This document shows, piece after piece, positions 14,128 to 18,869 of a DNA stretch of 18,869 bases (positions within the stretch are counted from its first letter, which is position 1; each line of letters starts with the position of its first letter). The stretch spans positions 1 through 18,869 of the forward strand of contig JAISTL010000153.1 in assembly GCA_031272615.1 (NCBI GenBank). Direction: 5' to 3'. A program made the position numbers and the translations under genes. Under the pieces are notes generated by a model that searched no databases, had not been told where the DNA came from, and worked only from the letters and a program-made list of their open reading frames with translations. The DNA comes from Methylobacteriaceae bacterium (GTDB lineage: Bacteria; Pseudomonadota; Alphaproteobacteria; Rhizobiales; Beijerinckiaceae).

Positions 14128-15195
14128 ATGGCGCTTCTGGAACTGAAGAATCTGACCAAACGCTTCGGCGATGTTCTCGCCGTCAGTGATTTCACCCTGA
14201 GTGTCGAGCAGGGAGAGTTCGTTTCCCTGCTCGGCCCGTCCGGGTGCGGTAAGACCACCACCCTGCAGATGATCGCCGGTTTTGAAACGCCGACCTCCGG
14301 CGCCATCATTCTCAACGGCCGCAACCTGGAGGATGTCCCGGCGCGAAAACGCGGGCTCGGGATCGTGTTCCAGTCTTACGCACTGTTCCCGCACATGACG
14401 GTGGAGCAGAACGTCGGGTTCGGGCTGGAAATGCGCGGTGTTGCTCCGGCGGAGCGCGCCGGACGGGTGAGGAAGGTGCTGGAACTGGTGCATCTCGATG
14501 GCTTGGCCAACCGTTATCCGCGGGCCATGTCCGGCGGGCAGCGCCAGCGCGTGGCGGTGGCCCGCGCCTTGGTGATCGAGCCCGACCTGCTGCTTCTGGA
14601 TGAACCGCTCTCCAACCTGGACGCCAAGCTGCGTGAGGAAATGCAGCTGGAACTGCGCCGCATTCAGCAGGAAGCCGGGGTCACCACCGTGCTGGTCACC
14701 CATGACCAGTCGGAGGCGATGGCGCTGTCCGACCGTATCGCCGTCATGCAGGCCGGCGAACTGATGCAGGTCGGCTCGCCGTTTGAAATCTACGAGCGGC
14801 CACGCTCCTCCTTTGTGTCAACCTTTCTCGGCAAAACCAACACGCTGGCGGCCCGCCTGGAACAGGTCACCCCCGAGGGCTCGTTGCTTGTCTGCAACGG
14901 CGTCACGCTCAAGGGGCCGCCGGCCAATTTCCTGCCCGGCCCCGTCGAAGTCTCGCTGCGCCCGGAACGGGTGGAACTGACCGATGCCGACAACGCCGTC
15001 GTTTCGGGAACGGTGAGCGAGCGGGTGTTCCTCGGCAATCAGTGGCTGTCCAAGGTAAACACCCCCATCGGCGAACTGCTGATGACCCGGCGCAACCGCG
15101 GCAGTGACGAACCCAAACCCGGCGATACGGTGCATCTTGCCTGGTCTGCGGAGCATCTGAGCATTCTCGCCGCTGACCGGAGCCGACTCACATGA
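14128..15195 (+). CDS. ABC transporter ATP-binding protein, PotA/polyamine-opine type
   Basis: A 355-residue ATPase subunit powering the importer. All nucleotide-binding motifs are intact: Walker A GPSGCGKTT (36-44), Q-loop FQSYALFPHM (81-90), signature MSGGQRQR (134-141, with Met instead of the usual Leu), Walker B LLLLDEP (154-160), D-loop SNLD and switch H192 in VTHD. After about residue 235 comes a TOBE-type C-terminal domain (VSLRPERVELTD, then VSERVFLGNQWLSKV), as in PotA, UgpC and FbpC. The ATG at 14128 begins MALLELKNLTKRFG, the usual start; the frame extends 15 codons upstream from a TTG without homology. The ribosome binding site is weak. Its stop overlaps the next ATG by 4 bases, so translation is probably coupled. 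Confidence 0.95.
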   Translation: MALLELKNLTKRFGDVLAVSDFTLSVEQGEFVSLLGPSGCGKTTTLQMIAGFETPTSGAIILNGRNLEDVPARKRGLGIVFQSYALFPHMTVEQNVGFGLEMRGVAPAERAGRVRKVLELVHLDGLANRYPRAMSGGQRQRVAVARALVIEPDLLLLDEPLSNLDAKLREEMQLELRRIQQEAGVTTVLVTHDQSEAMALSDRIAVMQAGELMQVGSPFEIYERPRSSFVSTFLGKTNTLAARLEQVTPEGSLLVCNGVTLKGPPANFLPGPVEVSLRPERVELTDADNAVVSGTVSERVFLGNQWLSKVNTPIGELLMTRRNRGSDEPKPGDTVHLAWSAEHLSILAADRSRLT

Positions 15196-16052
15196 ACCGT
15201 CAGTCCGCCGCCAAACCCTGGCTGTTGAGCGCCCCGGCGCTGACGCTGTTTCTGGCGCTGCTGCTGACGCCGCTGGTGATGACGTTCGTTCTCAGCTTCA
15301 ACAGCTTCAATTTCTACGGCGGCATCAAAAACACCCATGATTTCGGCAATTACCTGGACGTGCTGTCCGACTCGTTCTTTTATGAGATTTTCGCCCGCAC
15401 GTTCCTCATCGCGCTGGCAACAACCGTGGTGTGCGTGATTCTCGGCGTGCCGGAAGCCTACATCATGTTCCGGATGAAGCCGTTCTGGCGCTCCACCCTG
15501 TTTCTCGTCATCCTCGGCCCGCTGCTGATTTCGGTGGTGGTGCGCACCCTCGGGTGGCAGATCCTGCTGGGCAACAAAGGCCTGATCAACAGCGGGCTGA
15601 TGAATATCGGCCTGATTTCCCGCCCGTTCCGCATGATGTATTCCTCGCCGGGCGTCGTCATCGCCATGACCCACGTGATGATTCCGTTCATGATTCTCGC
15701 GGTGTGGGCCTCGCTGCAGCGGCAGGACCCGGCCACCGAGCAGGCGGCGGAATCACTGGGCGCCGGCCCCTTGACGGTGTTTTTCCGGGTTGTGCTGCCG
15801 CAGGTGATTCCCGGAATACTGTCCGGCTCGCTGCTGGTGTTCTCCATGTCGGCGAGCGCGTTTGCGACTCCGGCCATCATTGGCGGGCGGCGGCTCAAGG
15901 TGGCGTCCACTACCGTCTACGATGAGTTCATGGGAACCCTGAACTGGCCGCTGGGCGCGGCCATCGCCGTGATTCTGCTGGTCTCGGTGCTGATTATCAT
16001 GCTGGCGTGGAACCGGTTGATGGAACGCCGTTACTCCGGAGCATTCGGATGA
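15192..16052 (+). CDS. ABC transporter permease, PotB-like
   Basis: A 286-residue inner-membrane permease with about six transmembrane helices. The binding-protein-dependent transport signature (EAA loop) is present at about residues 183-209: EQAAESLGAGPLTVFFRVVL followed by PQVIPGI; this loop docks onto the ATPase. The N-terminal WLLSAPALTLFLALLLTPLV is the first helix, followed by a periplasmic region with FNSFNFYGG, as in the PotB branch. The ATG at 15192 overlaps the ATPase stop (ATGA), and its own stop overlaps the next gene's start in the same way. It probably pairs with the next gene's product as a heterodimeric channel. Confidence 0.93.
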   Translation: MNRQSAAKPWLLSAPALTLFLALLLTPLVMTFVLSFNSFNFYGGIKNTHDFGNYLDVLSDSFFYEIFARTFLIALATTVVCVILGVPEAYIMFRMKPFWRSTLFLVILGPLLISVVVRTLGWQILLGNKGLINSGLMNIGLISRPFRMMYSSPGVVIAMTHVMIPFMILAVWASLQRQDPATEQAAESLGAGPLTVFFRVVLPQVIPGILSGSLLVFSMSASAFATPAIIGGRRLKVASTTVYDEFMGTLNWPLGAAIAVILLVSVLIIMLAWNRLMERRYSGAFG

Positions 16053-16849
16053 GACGCAACGGACTTGCCGCATTGTTGTTTTCCACGCTGTTCGTGGTGT
16101 TCATGATAGCGCCGCTGGTGGTGGTGATCGGGGTTTCGTTCACCTCCACCGGTTACCTGGAGTTTCCGCCGTCCGAACCCGGATTGCGCTGGTTCCGCGC
16201 CATCCTCACCAACCCGGATTTCATCGACGCCGCCCTGTTGAGCCTGGAATTGGGCGTGACCTCCGCAACCATTGCGACGGTGCTGGCGGTTCCGGCGGCG
16301 CTGGCCATCGGACGCGAAAAGTTTCCGGGGCGGGACGTGCTGCAATCCCTGTTCCTGTCGCCGCTGATGGTGCCGACGGTGGTTTTGGGCGTCGGGTTCC
16401 TGCGCTTTCTCACGTTGATTTCCATGAACGGCACGCTCATCGGCCTGGCGCTCTGCCATGCGGTGGTCATTTTCCCGTTCATCCTGCGCCTGTCATTGGC
16501 CGCGATTGTCGGTCTCGACCAATCCGTTGAAAAAGCGGCGGTATCTCTGGGCGCATCGAGTCTCACGGTGTTTCGCCGCATCACCCTGCCGCTGATCATG
16601 CCGGGAGTGTGCGGCGGCTGGATTCTCGCCTTCATCACAAGTTTTGACGAACTTACGGTTTCTATCTTCATTATTAATCCTTCTACAACCACCTTGCCTG
16701 TAAAACTGTTTAATCATATCACACAAACCACCGATCCGCTGGTGACGTCCGTCTCCACGGCGATGATACTCTTCACGGTGTGCATCATGTTGTTTGTCAA
16801 CTGGCTTTACGGTTTGGACCGTCTGCTTATCGGCGAGGGCTCGCGATGA
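16049..16849 (+). CDS. ABC transporter permease, PotC-like
   Basis: A 266-residue permease with about six transmembrane helices, the partner of the preceding subunit. The EAA loop is at about residues 160-186: VEKAAVSLGASSLTVFRRIT followed by LPLIMPG. The C-terminal FDELTVSIFIINPSTTTLPV matches the conserved end region of PotC/YdcV-type permeases. The ATG at 16049 overlaps the previous stop by 4 bases; an in-frame extension to 16007 lies inside the upstream gene and is unlikely. Codons for about residues 200-228 (roughly 16645-16735) are markedly more AT-rich than the rest, although the protein sequence there stays typical. The stop overlaps the following ATG by 4 bases. Confidence 0.93.
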   Translation: MRRNGLAALLFSTLFVVFMIAPLVVVIGVSFTSTGYLEFPPSEPGLRWFRAILTNPDFIDAALLSLELGVTSATIATVLAVPAALAIGREKFPGRDVLQSLFLSPLMVPTVVLGVGFLRFLTLISMNGTLIGLALCHAVVIFPFILRLSLAAIVGLDQSVEKAAVSLGASSLTVFRRITLPLIMPGVCGGWILAFITSFDELTVSIFIINPSTTTLPVKLFNHITQTTDPLVTSVSTAMILFTVCIMLFVNWLYGLDRLLIGEGSR

Positions 16850-17961
16850 TTGTTTCGGATGCCGTTGTTGTCGGCGCCGGAGTTGTCGGCGCCTCCATTG
16901 CCTATGGCCTCCTGCGGGAAGGATTGAGCGTCGAACTGCTCGACGAGGGTGATGCGGCGTTGCGGGCGTCGCGGGGCAATTTCGGCCTGGTGTGGGTGTC
17001 GGGCAAGGGCGCCACTCTTCCGGATTACGCCCTGTGGACGCTGGCGTCCGCCGACGCATGGGCCGGGCACGCCGCCGGTCTCGAAGAGGAAACCGGCCTG
17101 TCCGTCGGCTACCACAAACCGGGCGGAGTTGACCTGTGCTTTTCCGACGAAGAGCTTGAGCAGAAACGGGCTTTGCTGCAGACCCTCAACGATGCCGTCG
17201 GCGCCGAGCGTTACCAGGCCAGGATGCTGACCCGGCAGGAGGTGCTGGACATCATCCCGACCGTCGGCCCCGATGTCGTCGGCGCCGGGTTCTGCCCGCA
17301 TGACGGACATTGCGGCTCTCTTTCCCTGCTTCGCGCCCTGCATGCGGCCTACGCCAAACGCAAGGGAACGGCCTACCGCGCCGGTGAGGTCATGCTCAAC
17401 ATCCGCAAGGTCGGCACCGGCTATGCGGTTCTCACAAGGGACAACGTTTACAAAACCCGCAAAATCGTGCTGGCGGCGGGCCTGGGCAACAAGACCCTGG
17501 GGCCGCTGGTGGGCATCGACAGCCCGGTGTTTCCGTTGAAGGGCCAGGTTCTGGCAACCGAGCGGACCGCGCTGCGGGTGGACTGGCTGACTCCCTATGT
17601 CCGGCAAACCGACGAGGGGTATTTCCTGCTCGGCGACAGCATGGAGCATGACGGATTCAACACGTTTTCCAACGTTGCGGTGATTCGCGGCATTGCGCGC
17701 CGTTCGCTGCGCAGTTTCCCGTTCCTGAAGGATCTGCGTCTGGTCCGCACCTGGGCGGCGCTGCGCGTCATGACGGCCGACGGTTACCCGGTTTATGACG
17801 AGTCGGAACGTTTCCCGGGCGTGTTTTCCATCGGCTGCCATTCGGGAGTGACACTCTCGGCCGTCCACGCCACCCGGTTGGCGCGGATGATTGCCGACGG
17901 CGCCCTGGCCCCCGAGGTTTCCGCTTTTTCGGCGAGGAGATTTGATGTTCAAGAGAATTGA
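16846..17961 (+). CDS. FAD-dependent oxidoreductase, DAO family (beta-type subunit of an HcnC/OoxB-like dehydrogenase)
   Basis: A 371-residue flavoprotein of the D-amino acid oxidase fold, which oxidises C-N bonds of amino acids or secondary amines. The FAD dinucleotide motif is VVVGAGVVGASIAYGLL (G10, G12, G15), followed by an acidic strand end (VELLDEG). Other family marks are ASRGNFGLVWVSGKG, FCPHDGHCGSLSLLRALH, KIVLAAGLGNKTLGPLVG, FPLKGQVLATER and, near the C-terminus, WAALRVMTADGYPVYDESER with GVFSIGCHSGVTLSAVHA. The last two resemble HcnC and the B subunits of octopine/nopaline oxidases and D-hydroxyproline dehydrogenase. The start at 16846 overlaps the permease stop by 4 bases. The 2Fe-2S and FAD genes that follow supply the other expected subunits. 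Substrate not determinable here. Confidence 0.88.
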   Translation: MIVSDAVVVGAGVVGASIAYGLLREGLSVELLDEGDAALRASRGNFGLVWVSGKGATLPDYALWTLASADAWAGHAAGLEEETGLSVGYHKPGGVDLCFSDEELEQKRALLQTLNDAVGAERYQARMLTRQEVLDIIPTVGPDVVGAGFCPHDGHCGSLSLLRALHAAYAKRKGTAYRAGEVMLNIRKVGTGYAVLTRDNVYKTRKIVLAAGLGNKTLGPLVGIDSPVFPLKGQVLATERTALRVDWLTPYVRQTDEGYFLLGDSMEHDGFNTFSNVAVIRGIARRSLRSFPFLKDLRLVRTWAALRVMTADGYPVYDESERFPGVFSIGCHSGVTLSAVHATRLARMIADGALAPEVSAFSARRFDVQEN

Positions 17962-18244
17962 CAAACACGAGGAAAAGACGCTCTCGTTCACCTTCGAGGG
18001 GGAACCGGTCAAGGCGCTTGAAGGCGATACCGTGGCCGGAGCGTTGTTGCTCAAGGGTGAGAGCGTATTCCGGCAATCCGCGGTTTCGGGGGAAAATCGC
18101 GCCCCCTATTGCCTGATGGGGATATGTTTCGAGTGTCTGGTGGAAATCAACGGCGTGCCCAACCGACAGGCCTGCATGGTCAAGGTGGAGGACGGCATGA
18201 ACGTGAACCGTCAGAAACGAGCGGTCGAGGTGAAGGCGCCATGA
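17945..18244 (+). CDS. Small (2Fe-2S)-binding subunit, HcnA/OoxG-like
   Basis: A 99-residue ferredoxin-like protein. Its cysteines C56, C61, C64 and C77 form C-x4-C-x2-C-x12-C (PYCLMGICFECLVEING, then NRQAC), the plant-type 2Fe-2S pattern seen in HcnA and in the gamma subunits of three-subunit amino acid dehydrogenases. The N-terminal KTLSFTFEGEPVKALEGDTV and AGALLLKG form the beta-grasp. It should pass electrons between the flavins of the two neighbouring subunits or onward to the respiratory chain. The ATG at 17945 lies within the previous gene and overlaps it by 17 bases; AGGAGA is just upstream at 17936-17941. The length fits the family (about 100 residues). Confidence 0.9.
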   Translation: MFKRIDKHEEKTLSFTFEGEPVKALEGDTVAGALLLKGESVFRQSAVSGENRAPYCLMGICFECLVEINGVPNRQACMVKVEDGMNVNRQKRAVEVKAP

Positions 18245-18869
18245 CACACTATGATGTTGCGATTATCGGAGCGGGCCCGGCGGGCATGGGAGCGGCGGAG
18301 GAAGCGGCGAAAGCCGGCCTGTCGACCCTGGTTCTTGACGAACAGTCCGACCCGGGAGGCCAGATTTACCGCGCCATTGAAAACGTGCGCAACGTCTTCC
18401 TGGTTGCCACGGACAAGGATTACGCCGCCGGGCTGCCCCTGACCCGGGCGTTCCGCGCCGCCGACGTCACCTATATTCCCGACGCGCTGGTGTGGAATAT
18501 CGACCCGGCGTTGACCCTCAACTATTCCGTGAAGGGCGTGCCCGCCGACGCCTCCGCCGATTATCTCATCGTCGCCTCCGGCGCCGTCGAGCGCGCCTCC
18601 CCCCTGCCCGGCTGGACGCTGCCCGGAGTCACAACCGTCGGCGCGCTGCAGATTCTGTTGAAGAGCCACTCCCTGGTCAACAATGATGTCGTGCTGGTCG
18701 GCAGCGGCCCGTTGATGTACGTTGTCGCCTGCCAGATGCTGGACACCGGAATGCCGCCGCGGGCCATCGTCGAAACCTCGGGGATGAGCGAGATTGTCAA
18801 GGCGCTGCCGCTGCTGCCCGAAGCTTTGCGCGGCGGCATCGGCCGGCTGTTCAAGGGCCTGGGGTTGCT
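18241..18869 (+). CDS. FAD/NAD(P)-binding oxidoreductase, alpha-type subunit of an HcnB/OoxA-like dehydrogenase (3' truncated by window)
   Basis: The first 209 codons of a flavoprotein that continues past the window. MTHYDVAIIGAGPAGMGAAE carries the FAD dinucleotide motif (G10, G12, G15). LDEQSDPGGQIYRAIE is highly characteristic of the HcnB/OoxA family. YLIVASGAVERASPLPGWTL and PGVTTVGALQ match the second conserved block, and VVLVGSGPLMYVVA (about 150-163) is the second nucleotide-binding glycine motif. The family normally has a C-terminal BFD-like iron-sulfur domain, which lies beyond the window and cannot be checked. The ATG at 18241 overlaps the preceding stop by 4 bases. With the two previous genes it would form a heterotrimeric or larger dehydrogenase. 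Confidence 0.88.
   Translation, partial: MTHYDVAIIGAGPAGMGAAEEAAKAGLSTLVLDEQSDPGGQIYRAIENVRNVFLVATDKDYAAGLPLTRAFRAADVTYIPDALVWNIDPALTLNYSVKGVPADASADYLIVASGAVERASPLPGWTLPGVTTVGALQILLKSHSLVNNDVVLVGSGPLMYVVACQMLDTGMPPRAIVETSGMSEIVKALPLLPEALRGGIGRLFKGLGL

Overview
The window looks like a chromosomal segment of a GC-rich alphaproteobacterium. This rests on gene content and order: a compact psd-pssA phospholipid pair, an infA-maf-yacG neighbourhood typical of that class, a pepN tail followed by dusA, and a PotABCD-type transporter joined to an HcnABC-like dehydrogenase. The genus cannot be read from the sequence; a Rhodospirillales-like lineage is only a guess. No tRNA, rRNA or CRISPR array was seen.

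Bases 1-6000 are mostly housekeeping. They hold the 3' end of aminopeptidase N, tRNA-dihydrouridine synthase A, a convergent orphan O-antigen ligase/polymerase-like membrane protein on the minus strand, phosphatidylserine decarboxylase and phosphatidylserine synthase (which act in succession to make phosphatidylethanolamine), IF-1, the nucleotide pyrophosphatase Maf, and a YacG-like zinc-finger protein. The ribonuclease E/G gene often found between maf and yacG in alphaproteobacteria is absent here.

Bases 6000-10110 are accessory. A secreted beta-propeller-like protein of unknown function has a strong ribosome binding site and its own terminator. It is followed by two tandem, closely related MFS exporter-type genes, each with its own candidate sigma-70 promoter.

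Bases 10200-18869 form one functional block, interrupted by an insertion sequence. Two paralogous periplasmic solute-binding proteins, both with GTG starts, are separated by an intact IS5-family element (16-bp inverted repeats with one mismatch, candidate ATAT target duplication). After the second binding protein and a hairpin terminator/attenuator comes a run of tightly overlapping genes: ABC ATPase, two permeases, a DAO-family FAD oxidoreductase, a small 2Fe-2S protein, and a pyridine-nucleotide-disulfide-type FAD subunit that runs off the window. The last three match the three-subunit architecture of octopine/nopaline oxidases, D-hydroxyproline dehydrogenase and hydrogen cyanide synthase. 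The likely logic is import of an amine, amino acid or opine-like compound followed by oxidation of its C-N bond; the substrate is unknown. The IS sits next to a perfect TATAAT hexamer and several CTAAT-containing repeats, so it may have altered expression of the downstream operon.
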